This document shows, in pieces, positions 27,805 through 36,508 of a stretch of 64,000 bases of DNA (the stretch's first letter is position 1; each line of letters begins with the position of its first letter). Made by a program: the position numbers and the translations under genes. Source of the DNA: JARIHD01 sp964503715 (GTDB lineage: Bacteria > Patescibacteriota > Saccharimonadia > Saccharimonadales > UBA4665); NCBI GenBank assembly GCA_964503715.1, contig CAZDAD010000003.1, forward strand, positions 17,637 to 81,636, in the 5' to 3' direction. The notes beneath the pieces are model-generated. The model saw nothing but the letters and a program-made list of their open reading frames with translations, made no database searches and was not told the origin of the DNA.

Positions 27805-27806
27805 GA

Positions 27807-28943
27807 TTATTGGTTATTGGCGCCGTCAACAACTTGCTCCCAGGGCAAGTTTTCTTTTCCGAAATGTCCGTAAGCTGACGTTTGGCTGTATATTGGCCGT
27901 CGTAGATTTAGCTTGGTCGTAATACCCCTTACTGATGTATCTATTAAATTGTCCTTAAATGCATGCAGCTCATCTTCGGATACTGTAGCTGTGCCGAAGG
28001 TCTCGATTGTTTGCATTAACGGTAAGGGCTGACCGATTACATAGGCCAGCCCAACTTCGCACTTTGAGGCTAAGCCTGCGGCAACAATGTTTTTTGCTAT
28101 ATAACGTGCAGCATAAGCACCAGATCTATCAACTTTACTTGGATCTTTGCCGCTAAATGCCCCACCACCAACACGAGCGTAGCCGCCATATGTATCTACA
28201 ACGATTTTGCGTCCTGTCAGACCCGCATCAGACTCAGGCCCAGGCACATGCCAGACGCCAGTACCATTCACCACTATATCCTCTTCTCTGGGCAGCGCTA
28301 GACTGTAGCGACTTAGAACTGGCTTAAATACGGCCTCGATGACTTCTTGGCGTACAACTTCGGCATCTACAGACTCATCATGAGCCACTGCCGCCACCAG
28401 CTTTTCTATAGCTACAGGCTTATCATCTTCGTAGCGAACCGTCACCTGTGCTTTACCATCTGGCCTGAGCCAAGATATTAGGCCTGTCTCACGAGCTTCA
28501 TCGATTCGCATAGCCAACGCATGCGCTAGGGCTATAGGTAATGGCATCAGCTCAGGTGTTTCGTCACAAGCGTAGCCGAACATCATACCCTGATCACCCG
28601 CTCCATCATTATCTACGCCAACAGCAATATCAGGGGACTGCTGATGAATGTCGTTGCTAAATACAGATTCAGTCGAGAACCCCCACTCGGGCTTGGTATA
28701 GCCTAAGCGGGCAATCGTATCTCTGGCAATCGTCTCATAGTCCAACTTAGCAGTGGTTTTTATCTCACCAAATAGACAAATCTGGTTTGCGCCCGCCACC
28801 GTCTCAATGCCAGTTCTAGAATTAGGATCCTGAGCCAAGGCGGCGTCAACTATGGCGTCACTGATAGCGTCACATATCTTGTCAGGATGCCCCGCACAGA
28901 CCGACTCACTGGTGAATAATCGAACGTTAGAATTATTTGACAT
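27807..28943 (-). CDS. metK: S-adenosylmethionine synthetase
   Basis: Makes S-adenosylmethionine from methionine and ATP. The 378 residues begin with the ATP-binding segment LFTSESVCAGHPDKICDAIS. They contain GDQGMMFGYAC and GGGAFSGKDPSKVDRSGAY, both MetK signatures. Its leader (28944-29085) carries a SAM-binding riboswitch, so SAM represses its own synthesis. The SD AAGGA lies seven bases before the ATG and can be sequestered. Confidence 0.96.
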   Translation of the reverse strand: MSNNSNVRLFTSESVCAGHPDKICDAISDAIVDAALAQDPNSRTGIETVAGANQICLFGEIKTTAKLDYETIARDTIARLGYTKPEWGFSTESVFSNDIHQQSPDIAVGVDNDGAGDQGMMFGYACDETPELMPLPIALAHALAMRIDEARETGLISWLRPDGKAQVTVRYEDDKPVAIEKLVAAVAHDESVDAEVVRQEVIEAVFKPVLSRYSLALPREEDIVVNGTGVWHVPGPESDAGLTGRKIVVDTYGGYARVGGGAFSGKDPSKVDRSGAYAARYIAKNIVAAGLASKCEVGLAYVIGQPLPLMQTIETFGTATVSEDELHAFKDNLIDTSVRGITTKLNLRRPIYSQTSAYGHFGKENLPWEQVVDGANNQ

Positions 28944-28984
28944 AAAAATATCCTTCCTCTGACTGTCAAAGAAAGGACATGCGT

Positions 28985-29085
28985 TGTAGCGGCAATATCT
29001 TCCCTGAGCTAGTCAGGCTAGATGGAGCACCCAGCTAAAATGGGTTGCTGGCGGGTCGTAGAGCTAGAACTCTCACCGCACTCTT
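28985..29085 (-). ncRNA. SAM riboswitch of the SAM-I/SAM-IV clan in the metK leader
   Basis: The minus-strand leader of metK shows the conserved core of SAM-I clan aptamers: CAGCAACCC (29050-29042), a loop, then GGGTGCTCC (29032-29024). A GAGTGCGGTGAGAG segment at 29083 opens the closing helix. A TATAAA -10-like box lies just upstream, so the aptamer starts close to the transcript start. Between the aptamer and metK, TCCTTTCT can pair with AGGAAGGA, which includes the SD. This indicates translational control. Whether it is SAM-I or SAM-IV cannot be decided by eye. Confidence 0.75.
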
Positions 29086-29090
29086 TATAT

Positions 29091-31679
29091 TTACAATTTG
29101 TTAAGCTTCTCTAGTGTATCACGCTTATATTCAGTCTTCAACTTACGGCGGTGGTAAACATAGTTCCACCCCATCTTATGTATATCGACTAGTATAAATA
29201 GAACTACTACTGGCAACGCTATAGCTAAGAAGGCGTCGCTAACCTGTACTGGCACAACATCTAAGTACTTGCCAAAAGGAGTAGTAAAGACGAACAATTG
29301 CAAAACAACCGAGGCGCTAATTGCAAAGAGTAGCTTCTTGTTGGGCGTAATAAAATTATTAACCCACGACTTAAACTCGATATTGGTGTTAAAAGCATTA
29401 ACCCACTGCGATACGATAAGCGACAAGAAAGCCAAAGTCTGAGCGTATTCATGACCTTTTGGTAGGTTGGTCTTGAATATGTACAGAACCGTGGCACACA
29501 TGCTAGCTGCCATTAGCAGAATCCAAGATATCTGGCGTACAGAGAGTATGGCAGCCCTGGGGTTACGTGGAGCTCTACGACTGTGCTTAGACTCTGCTGG
29601 GCTTAATCCTAGAGGAATAACGGACACACCATCGGTAACCAAGTTAATCCAGAGAATCTGTATGGCAGTGACAGGTAGTGGAATATTGAAAATCAATGCT
29701 ACTAGCATAGTCATCACTTCGCCAAAGCTTGTGGCCAAAAGATAGATCAACATTTTACGGATATTAGCTAGAACCGTGCGCCCGACTTTCATTGCCGATA
29801 CAATTGTCTGGAAATTGTTGTCCATCAACACAATGTCACTGGCATCCTTGGCAGCATCAGTACCGCTGCCCATGGCTATGCCCGCATCGGCCTCCACAAG
29901 AGCTGGTATGTCATTCACGCCATCACCGGTCATGGCCGTAATCTCGGCATGTTTAGTTGCCTTCAACAAGGCATATTTGTGCTCAGGCAATACACGCCCA
30001 AAAACCCTAACACCCTGACCAAGAGCATCTTTGATATCACTAGCGTTCTTACTCTGTAACAAGGCACTATCTTCAATCTGATCGCTTGAATTAGCTATAC
30101 CGACTTGCCTAGCAATAAAACCCGCAGTCCTAACATGATCACCCGTTAGCATAACTACTTTTATGCCTGCATCTTGGGCATCCTTGACCGCCTGTTTAAT
30201 ACCACCACGGACAGTGTCGGACATACCCACAAAGCCATCAAAATACATATCCTTAAGGACCGCTGGGCTTAGTTCTTCTATTCGTGAACCTAGGTTCTTA
30301 TGTGCAAAGGCAATAGTTCTATAGCCCTTACCAGTAAACTCGTCCAGCACCTCCATAATCGAGGCATCTTGCCTGTGATGCATACCACAGCGGTTTAGAA
30401 CATGCTCCGGAGCGCCTTTAATATAGATGGTATAGCCCTGCTCATGCTTCCAGAGCATGCCACTAATGCGTAGCTGCTGGTTGAAAGCAAACTCCTTAAC
30501 TTTCTGCCAACTAGCTGGTATATGGACTTCATCGACTGATTGGTGAAGAATCATGTCCAGTGAATCACCAGCCTTTTCGCTATCACCGTTCAAGCTGGCT
30601 CTTATAACTTCATCAAAGGTATCCATTGAGCCATGCGTGGTTAGCTTATCAGCTACCGTTAGCTTGTTCTCTGTAATCGTGCCTGTTTTATCGGTGACTA
30701 TCATTGTAATGGCACCCATAGTCTCAATACTGGTCATCTTCTTGACTAGGGCGTTTACACGAGCCATGCGTCGGGCACTAAATAGCACGACTATAGTGAG
30801 GGCAATCGGTAGTCCTTCGGGAACTGCTGAAACCACAATAACTAAGCTAAAACGTAATGCTTCATCAAGTGGTATACCTCTGTACACTGCAAGATTCAAG
30901 GCAATAATCGCAAAGGTCGCTATAGCGAATATCAAACGCTTGGTGAGCAAATCAATTTTCTCTTCAATCGGTGACTTGCCATTATCGGCACTGCTAGCTA
31001 GCGCCGATATTGCCCCAAGTTCTGTCTCGGCACCAATACCCGTGACCATCATTAGACCACTACCGCTGCGAATATAGGTACCCTTAAAGAGCATATTATG
31101 CTGGTCATAAACTTCACGTTCACCGTATAATGCGCCCGCCTGTTTGTGAATCGGCAATGACTCGCCCGTCAATAGCGCCTCATCAGCCTCAATCTGGTTA
31201 GAGTCAATAATCCTACCATCGGCTGGCACTTTCATGCCTTCCTCTAGGATAACTATATCTCCGTAAGTCAGGTTCTCACTGGGGATTTCCACAATATCAC
31301 CATCACGTTTAACATGAACGTAGGCAACGTCATGGCTTCGAAGAGTCTTAAGCACCTTACCGACAGAAAACTGCTGTACATAGTAGATTAGAGCGTTGAC
31401 ACCTACAATAACGGCAATGATAGTTGCATCGACTACTTTATGTTCAAAGAGACTAAGACCTAGGGCAAATAGCAACACCAGGACAAAAGCACTCTGGAAC
31501 GGCTCAACTATACGTTTTAACAACGACACTTTTGGAACTGGTAACGCATTGAGACCGTACTGCTTCTGACGGCTGGCTACGTCATCACTGCTTAAGCCAT
31601 CAGCCGAAGCGCCAAAAGCATCAAGAGCAGCGTCAATCTCCACGTTATAGATATGTTCTTTGTGTTTAACAGCTTCCAT
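29091..31679 (-). CDS. Cation-transporting P-type ATPase (Ca2+-ATPase-like, P2 type)
   Basis: An 862-residue ion pump. The N-terminal cation ATPase domain is followed by the actuator loop (LLTGESLP), the phosphorylated aspartate in VTDKTGTITENKL, the nucleotide-binding domain (about 360-500), the hinge MTGDGVNDIPAL, and six C-terminal membrane segments. TM4 has VVSAVPEGLPIAL, the PEGLP motif of Ca2+/Na+-type pumps. Calcium or manganese export is most likely, but the ion is not proven. TATAAT is eight bases before the ATG. The end lies within a few bases of the metK leader. Confidence 0.93.
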   Translation of the reverse strand: MEAVKHKEHIYNVEIDAALDAFGASADGLSSDDVASRQKQYGLNALPVPKVSLLKRIVEPFQSAFVLVLLFALGLSLFEHKVVDATIIAVIVGVNALIYYVQQFSVGKVLKTLRSHDVAYVHVKRDGDIVEIPSENLTYGDIVILEEGMKVPADGRIIDSNQIEADEALLTGESLPIHKQAGALYGEREVYDQHNMLFKGTYIRSGSGLMMVTGIGAETELGAISALASSADNGKSPIEEKIDLLTKRLIFAIATFAIIALNLAVYRGIPLDEALRFSLVIVVSAVPEGLPIALTIVVLFSARRMARVNALVKKMTSIETMGAITMIVTDKTGTITENKLTVADKLTTHGSMDTFDEVIRASLNGDSEKAGDSLDMILHQSVDEVHIPASWQKVKEFAFNQQLRISGMLWKHEQGYTIYIKGAPEHVLNRCGMHHRQDASIMEVLDEFTGKGYRTIAFAHKNLGSRIEELSPAVLKDMYFDGFVGMSDTVRGGIKQAVKDAQDAGIKVVMLTGDHVRTAGFIARQVGIANSSDQIEDSALLQSKNASDIKDALGQGVRVFGRVLPEHKYALLKATKHAEITAMTGDGVNDIPALVEADAGIAMGSGTDAAKDASDIVLMDNNFQTIVSAMKVGRTVLANIRKMLIYLLATSFGEVMTMLVALIFNIPLPVTAIQILWINLVTDGVSVIPLGLSPAESKHSRRAPRNPRAAILSVRQISWILLMAASMCATVLYIFKTNLPKGHEYAQTLAFLSLIVSQWVNAFNTNIEFKSWVNNFITPNKKLLFAISASVVLQLFVFTTPFGKYLDVVPVQVSDAFLAIALPVVVLFILVDIHKMGWNYVYHRRKLKTEYKRDTLEKLNKL

Positions 31680-31773
31680 TTAATCAAATTATAGCATAAG
31701 CATTTTGACTTTTACTCCTACAAATACTGGCTTTTGTGGGCGCAATTTGCTACAATTCGACTTGTATTTTTAA

Positions 31774-31849
31774 TGGCGAGTGGCCAAGTTGGTAAGGCGT
31801 CGGTTTCTGGCACCGAAGATCGAAGGTTCGAGTCCTTCCTCGCCAGCCA
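31774..31849 (+). tRNA. tRNA-Gln (CTG)
   Basis: Cloverleaf of 76 bases. The acceptor pairs TGGCGAG with CTCGCCA, the discriminator is G and CCA is encoded. The anticodon loop TTCTGGC sits on the stem TCGGT/ACCGA and gives anticodon CTG. The U1-A72 pair and G73 are typical of tRNA-Gln. TACAAT at 31751-31756 is a likely -10 box. It may be charged through GluRS and GatCAB, as gatA and gatC are present. Confidence 0.9.
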
Positions 31850-31861
31850 TTCAGAAAAAGC

Positions 31862-31889
31862 GCACAGTCCTCTCTGGGCTGTGTTTTTT
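31862..31889. terminator. Bidirectional rho-independent terminator
   Basis: Stem CACAGTCC/GGGCTGTG (one G-T pair) with a five-base loop and TTTTTT after it on the plus strand, and CTTTTTC after it on the minus strand. It serves tRNA-Gln and probably the convergent gene at 31906. Confidence 0.75.
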
Positions 31890-31905
31890 GATTGGCCCAA
31901 ACTAG

Positions 31906-32652
31906 CTATTCAGTCTCAGCCCGCGGATCGTGCTCAATATGACTGTGTGACAAGTTGGCTTCGGTCGGACGGAACAAATACGCACCCCACATACCACTTG
32001 CAACGCCAATTACTTCCTCAACTCGGCCTTCGAATATTGGAGCGTGGCCCTTCGACATAAGTATAGTATTTGTCAGCGACAAAGCAGTTGCGCCAAACGC
32101 CATCGCCGACGACGGCATGTCTAGCTTGACTATGTGGTTTATCACGTCTTTATCGGTTGGCTCTATATCATCACGTAGGTGTACGCCATCCATAATTCCG
32201 CCGTACTTGCGACGTGTTCGACGTACAATATTGACACCCGCTACGCTAGCCGAAGCAAAAGCCATGCCCGACGCCGCTGCGCCAATGGCAATTACTGTTT
32301 CGTTCTGGATACCAGGGTCCCAAGCACCAACAGCCTCACTACCAGCCACCACACTGCCCAGAAGCGACATGCCACAGAGAGCTTGATATATTCTCTTTCG
32401 TCTCTTACTAGCCACATGGCCAGTCTCATGGGCGTCCTTCATCTGTTCATTGCCAATGAATATCTCGGCCGTGCCATGTGTTCCATCGGTAGCTAGGGCC
32501 ACATTACCAGTGGCTACACCTATGGCCAACTCAGCGGCGCTAGCTATGCCATTGGTCGCAACATAGCCTTGCCTAAGCCACTTTGGGACAATTGTCTGAC
32601 GATGGCTAGCAGCCTCCTCGGCAACTGCATCACCTCTGATTTGTTCACTCAT
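31906..32652 (-). CDS. CDF-like integral membrane protein
   Basis: A 248-residue protein with about five hydrophobic segments. The segment GIASAAELAIGVATGNVALATDGTHGTAEIFIGNEQ recalls the TM1-TM2 region of cation diffusion facilitators, including the aspartate in ATDGTHG (family: DxxHS). A second half has another set of hydrophobic helices. The C-terminal cytoplasmic domain is short. Classical CDF residues are partly altered, so metal transport is only suggested. A TGT-TAAAGT box lies seven bases before the ATG. Confidence 0.55.
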   Translation of the reverse strand: MSEQIRGDAVAEEAASHRQTIVPKWLRQGYVATNGIASAAELAIGVATGNVALATDGTHGTAEIFIGNEQMKDAHETGHVASKRRKRIYQALCGMSLLGSVVAGSEAVGAWDPGIQNETVIAIGAAASGMAFASASVAGVNIVRRTRRKYGGIMDGVHLRDDIEPTDKDVINHIVKLDMPSSAMAFGATALSLTNTILMSKGHAPIFEGRVEEVIGVASGMWGAYLFRPTEANLSHSHIEHDPRAETE

Positions 32653-32805
32653 TGAACATACTTTAACACATTCTTGCCAATTCGTAGATTATTATTCTTA
32701 GCTACAATAATACCTTTTTCTCAGTGGGCTTTCATAAATGAATTCTATTATCCCTACGTATCGTCCAATGGATGGTCCAATATCAATCGTAATCGAGGAA
32801 GTAGA

Positions 32806-33387
32806 ATGAAGAAGACACTAGTAATTGCTGGAACTGCTACTACCCTTGCCCTCGCAGGTGTAGTAGGTTTTGGCCTTCACAGCGTAAGTGCAGATGCCGC
32901 CAAGCAATCAACCAACCCCATGGCTAGTCTACGTGATGCAATAGCCACAAAGTTCAACCTCAATAAAGATGAGGTCCAAAAAGTTATTGATGAGCAACAC
33001 TCCAAAATGGAAGCGGATAGAACCGAGCAAGTTAAGACTGAGCTGTCCAAGCTAGTCACCGACAAGAAAATATCGCAGGACCAGATGGACAAAATTCTTG
33101 CCAAGCGAACAGAAATGGAAAAAACCCGCGAAGCTAACCATGATGCAATGCAAAACAAGACGGATAGCGAACGCAAAACTGCTATGGAAAAGGAACGTGC
33201 CGACCTTGAGACATGGGCTAAGTCCCATAACATACATACTGAATATCTAAGGTATGTTATGGGCGGCCCTGGTGGCCGAGGCCATGGTAACAAAGGCGGT
33301 ATGATGCGTGGTGAGGGGCACGGTATGGGTATGGAGCGAGATGGATCATCCAGCCAGTCTAGCGCCAGCTCTAACGCAAATAATTAA
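32806..33387 (+). CDS. Secreted DUF2680-like protein with Gly/His/Met-rich tail
   Basis: From the ATG at 32806 (GAGGAAG upstream) the protein is 193 residues. A signal peptide (MKKTLVIAGTATTLALAGVV, cleavage near VSADA) is followed by a highly charged helical region. KFNLNKDEVQKVIDE is typical of DUF2680. The tail (about 148-193) is rich in glycine, histidine and methionine (RGHGNKGGMMRGEGHGMGM), a composition that can bind copper or other soft metals. The open frame extends upstream to 32674 without coding signals. A terminator follows. The next genes encode a two-component system. Confidence 0.8.
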   Translation: MKKTLVIAGTATTLALAGVVGFGLHSVSADAAKQSTNPMASLRDAIATKFNLNKDEVQKVIDEQHSKMEADRTEQVKTELSKLVTDKKISQDQMDKILAKRTEMEKTREANHDAMQNKTDSERKTAMEKERADLETWAKSHNIHTEYLRYVMGGPGGRGHGNKGGMMRGEGHGMGMERDGSSSQSSASSNANN

Positions 33388-33413
33388 ATCAACAGTATTA
33401 GTTATGTCCTCCC

Positions 33414-33440
33414 AAAAGTGCCCCTTCTGAGGGCACTTTT
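33414..33440 (+). terminator. Rho-independent terminator after the DUF2680 gene
   Basis: AAAAGTGCCC, loop CTTCTGA, GGGCACTTTT, then CATTTTT. It separates the secreted protein gene from the two-component operon. Confidence 0.8.
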
Positions 33441-33489
33441 CATTTTTATCAGTATTCCTTAAGCAAACATACTTTAGACTGAGTAATAT

Positions 33490-34170
33490 ATGAAGATTCT
33501 ACTTGTAGAAGACGAACGAAAAATTGCCCACGCACTACGCCAGGGCTTTGAGCAAGAACGGATGGTAGTAGAAACCATCTTGGATGGACAAAGCGGCCTT
33601 TCGGCTGCACTACATGACGAATACGACATTATAATCCTGGATAGGATGTTGCCTGGAGGGATAGATGGGCTAGAGATATGTCGTGAGTTGCGCACCAAGA
33701 ACATACAAACACCAATAATTCTGTTGACTGCTAAAGGCCAGATTCGAGATCGAGTAGCAGGATTAAATGCGGGTGCTGATGATTACATATCTAAGCCATT
33801 TTCTTTCGAGGAGCTTCTTGCCCGAGTACGAGCCCTACTAAGACGACCACATGAAGTGCTAAAAAACCAACTACAGTTGGCTGACCTCACACTAGACACC
33901 GTCACTTTCGAGGTCAAACGTGGCGCCAAGCCAATTAATCTATCACAAACCGAGTTTGCACTACTCGAGTACCTCATTAGGAACCAAGGACGTGTCCTAA
34001 GTAAGACCAATCTGATAAACCATGTTTGGGACGTCGATGCAGATATACTACCAAACACCGTGGAAGTTTATATCCGATATCTTAGAAACAAAGTTGACAG
34101 GCCTTTCCCTAAGAAAAAGCAGCTCATTCATACCGTTCATGGCTTTGGCTATAAAGCAGAGGCCAAATAG
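33490..34170 (+). CDS. OmpR/PhoB-family response regulator
   Basis: A 226-residue regulator. The receiver domain (1-115) has the acidic pocket (LVEDE), the phosphorylated aspartate in DIIILDRMLPGG and the lysine in DDYISKPFSFEEL. The C-terminal winged helix (about 130-226) carries SQTEFALLEYLIRNQGRVLS and VEVYIRYLRNKV. It is activated by the histidine kinase encoded next, which begins one base after this stop. A TAGACT -10-like box lies nine bases before the ATG. Confidence 0.94.
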   Translation: MKILLVEDERKIAHALRQGFEQERMVVETILDGQSGLSAALHDEYDIIILDRMLPGGIDGLEICRELRTKNIQTPIILLTAKGQIRDRVAGLNAGADDYISKPFSFEELLARVRALLRRPHEVLKNQLQLADLTLDTVTFEVKRGAKPINLSQTEFALLEYLIRNQGRVLSKTNLINHVWDVDADILPNTVEVYIRYLRNKVDRPFPKKKQLIHTVHGFGYKAEAK

Positions 34171-35169
34171 ATGTCGACATTTCGTTCAGCTACTTTCAGG
34201 TTGACTGCTTGGTACCTACTGATTCTTACCGTGATTAGCCTACTCTTTAGCGGTATTGTTTACTCCCTAGCCGACCGAGAATTTGAGCATGTCGCAGGTC
34301 CACCTCAGCGCCAGCTTAGGATGATGAGCCTCGCCCCCAATGAGATAGAAGAACTCAACAACACCAGGCAAACACTCGCTGACGAAAGCCGAGATCGTCT
34401 GTTGGGCGGCCTAGTATTGTTCAATATGGCAGTCGTGAGCCTAGGGGGAGTTGCTAGCTATCTAATGGCTCGTCGTACCCTAAAGCCGATTGAGGAGATG
34501 GTTGAGGCTCAAGCTCGCTTTAGTAGCGATGCTGCCCATGAGCTAAAGACCCCCTTAACTGTTATGCAATCAGAACTTGAAATTGCATTACGCAACCCCA
34601 AAGCTACCAAGTCTACTTATGAAAAAATGCTCAATAGTAGCTTGGACGAAGTCCACAGACTCAAGGAGCTTACTGATAGACTTCTAGTTTTGGCCAGTAA
34701 GCAAGACCTGGAAATATCTTCAACAGATATAGAAGCAGTGGCAATAGAGGCAGTAAATCACATAATACCAACTGCTGCGTCCAAGAAAATATCGGTTGAT
34801 AATTCCGTCGGAACAATAACCGCTCTGGCTAATAGTGACGCCCTAATAGACACCCTAGTAATTTTGCTCGACAACGCTATAAAGTACAGCCCAAGTAAAA
34901 GTCATATCTCACTGTCAGCCAAACAAACTTCCAAAAGAGTCATTCTGTCAGTTCAGGACAATGGCCCAGGTATAGACGTTAGGGACCAAGAATATATATT
35001 TGACCGCTTCTATCGCGCCGACACGTCTCGTACAAGAGGTGAGTCGGAGGGTCACGGTATTGGTCTGTCAATCGCTAAACGCCTTATGGAGCTACAGAAC
35101 GGTTCAATCAGACTAGCTCATACATCGACTAAAGGTTCGAGGTTCGAGGTATCAATACCGCAAGCCTAA
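34171..35169 (+). CDS. Sensor histidine kinase
   Basis: A 332-residue membrane kinase. TM1 is about 10-30 and TM2 about 82-100, with a roughly 50-residue external loop. The H box is SDAAHELKTPLTVMQSELE, the N box is LLDNAIKYSPS, the G1 box is VQDNGPGID and the G2 box is GHGIGLSIAKRL. The protein has almost no HAMP sequence. It is translationally coupled to the response regulator. The secreted DUF2680 protein encoded upstream may be its target or a metal-binding co-sensor. That is inference. Confidence 0.93.
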   Translation: MSTFRSATFRLTAWYLLILTVISLLFSGIVYSLADREFEHVAGPPQRQLRMMSLAPNEIEELNNTRQTLADESRDRLLGGLVLFNMAVVSLGGVASYLMARRTLKPIEEMVEAQARFSSDAAHELKTPLTVMQSELEIALRNPKATKSTYEKMLNSSLDEVHRLKELTDRLLVLASKQDLEISSTDIEAVAIEAVNHIIPTAASKKISVDNSVGTITALANSDALIDTLVILLDNAIKYSPSKSHISLSAKQTSKRVILSVQDNGPGIDVRDQEYIFDRFYRADTSRTRGESEGHGIGLSIAKRLMELQNGSIRLAHTSTKGSRFEVSIPQA

Positions 35170-36491
35170 GCTTCGTTCCTACGTCGTAGCACGAAAGCAT
35201 AGACCATAAAACCACCGATAGCAATAGCCGTCAGAACGTAGCCAAATTTTGTCCAATTCGATGTTTTGGTAGATTGTACAGTTTTGTTCGAAGAATCGTC
35301 TAGTAGTTTGGTTTCTGAGTTAGAGTCGGCGGATTTTTCTGAAGTTGACGCAGGTTGCTCGGTGGTAGCGTCCGCTAGGGCCGCAGAACTAGGTTCGTAA
35401 ATATATCCGCTATCTTTTGAATTAACAGGCTTCTTGACACTGCTGCTGGTAGTAGTCGGTTGTGAAGTTGTAGTATTGGCCGCTGGGGTAGGTGTTGGTG
35501 TTGGCACTGGTGTCGGTGTTGGTGTTGGTGCGGGATCTGTAACGAAAGCTATGTAGGGCGTATCACCTAGCAACCAACTGGTGTCGCTGAGAGCGATTAC
35601 TGCTTGAGCGGTGCTGTAATTGTTTGATGTAGAGCTCCATGATGGGCGAAAACCACCATCGCTGTTTTGAGCAGTCATAAGCCAGTTCTTTGCGCCACTT
35701 ATCTCGGCCGAGAACTCACTACCAAATGTATTAAGAGCTATAACAGCCCAAGACGTAGAGTCAGCATCAGGTGCTTTTTCGGTAGCCCCGCCCCAATCTG
35801 GCAATAGGTCATATCGAAAACCTCCTTCGTCACTCTGAGTGCTCAACAGATAGCCAATGGCTTCATTAATCGGGTCCTCAATTGCAGTAACTGCCGTGCC
35901 CATATTCCCTGCGGCCGCCAACGCTACAATTGTCGAAGCGGTATCGTTGCCATCTGATGATTCACCAACGGCATAACCGAATCCTCCGTCTGTGTTTNNN
36001 NNNNNNNAGTATTCGGCTGCTTTGTTAGCCGCTTGCTGCAATGCGCTGTTGGTCGTAGTAGATGCGGCCATAATAGCAAAGATATCTTCAGTAAGACTAT
36101 TAGTACTACCAAACTGCGAGCCATCGAATGTTGCCAGTAGGTTCGATTCAGCAGCGGCCGTATCAGCGCCAACTGCATTAAGGGCTAATATCTTACGCCC
36201 ATAGGAAGTAGTGGTCTCATTATTTACATAGTCTTTTAGCGTGACCATAGATGGATCAGTCAACGTTGAGCTATCAACATTTCCTTCAGCTGCAAAGGCA
36301 ATAGCTGCCCAGTCAGCCTCACCCATCGCAAATGAAGCAGGCTGCAATGTGCCCGCCTGATATTGGCCCGACAGGTAGCTGACAGCACCACTCAGTCCAG
36401 TAGCTGCATGAACTGGCACTGCAAGCACCATAACAATAGCAACTGACATACCTGCTATGGCACTAGTTATTTTGTTAATCCGATTCCCCAC
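35166..36491 (-). CDS. Secreted, membrane-anchored alpha/alpha-barrel protein (prenyltransferase/squalene-cyclase-like repeats; transcobalamin-like partner 1)
   Basis: A surface protein with signal peptide (about 10-30, VPVHAA), a domain of repeated AIALxxxG / DGGF motifs typical of alpha/alpha toroid repeats (NTDGGFGYAVG, DEGGFRYDLL, NSDGGFRPSW), a Pro-Thr linker (PTPTPVPTPTPTP) and a C-terminal anchor ending RRRNEA. The same fold forms the N-terminal domain of intrinsic factor and transcobalamin. Ten N (35998-36007) lie inside, so length and one repeat are uncertain. AGGAG lies seven bases before a GTG at 36491, chosen over ATG 36506 or GTG 36527. It is cotranscribed with the DUF4430 gene behind a cobalamin riboswitch. 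Confidence 0.75.
   Translation of the reverse strand: MGNRINKITSAIAGMSVAIVMVLAVPVHAATGLSGAVSYLSGQYQAGTLQPASFAMGEADWAAIAFAAEGNVDSSTLTDPSMVTLKDYVNNETTTSYGRKILALNAVGADTAAAESNLLATFDGSQFGSTNSLTEDIFAIMAASTTTNSALQQAANKAAEYXXXXNTDGGFGYAVGESSDGNDTASTIVALAAAGNMGTAVTAIEDPINEAIGYLLSTQSDEGGFRYDLLPDWGGATEKAPDADSTSWAVIALNTFGSEFSAEISGAKNWLMTAQNSDGGFRPSWSSTSNNYSTAQAVIALSDTSWLLGDTPYIAFVTDPAPTPTPTPVPTPTPTPAANTTTSQPTTTSSSVKKPVNSKDSGYIYEPSSAALADATTEQPASTSEKSADSNSETKLLDDSSNKTVQSTKTSNWTKFGYVLTAIAIGGFMVYAFVLRRRNEA
35998..36007. other. Assembly gap inside the alpha/alpha-barrel gene
   Basis: Ten N, the usual placeholder for a gap of unknown length. The frame continues across it only if the true gap is 1 mod 3 bases or the pieces were joined correctly. 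Confidence 0.9.
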
Positions 36492-36508
36492 TTTTAATCT
36501 CCTCATAT

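Noticed and set aside
31718..31900. 60-residue minus-strand frame
   Set aside because: It runs through tRNA-Gln and its terminator.
35450..35535. Repeated ggtgttggtgttgg stretch, looked at as a repeat array
   Set aside because: It encodes the Pro-Thr linker of the alpha/alpha-barrel protein. No spacers, so not CRISPR.
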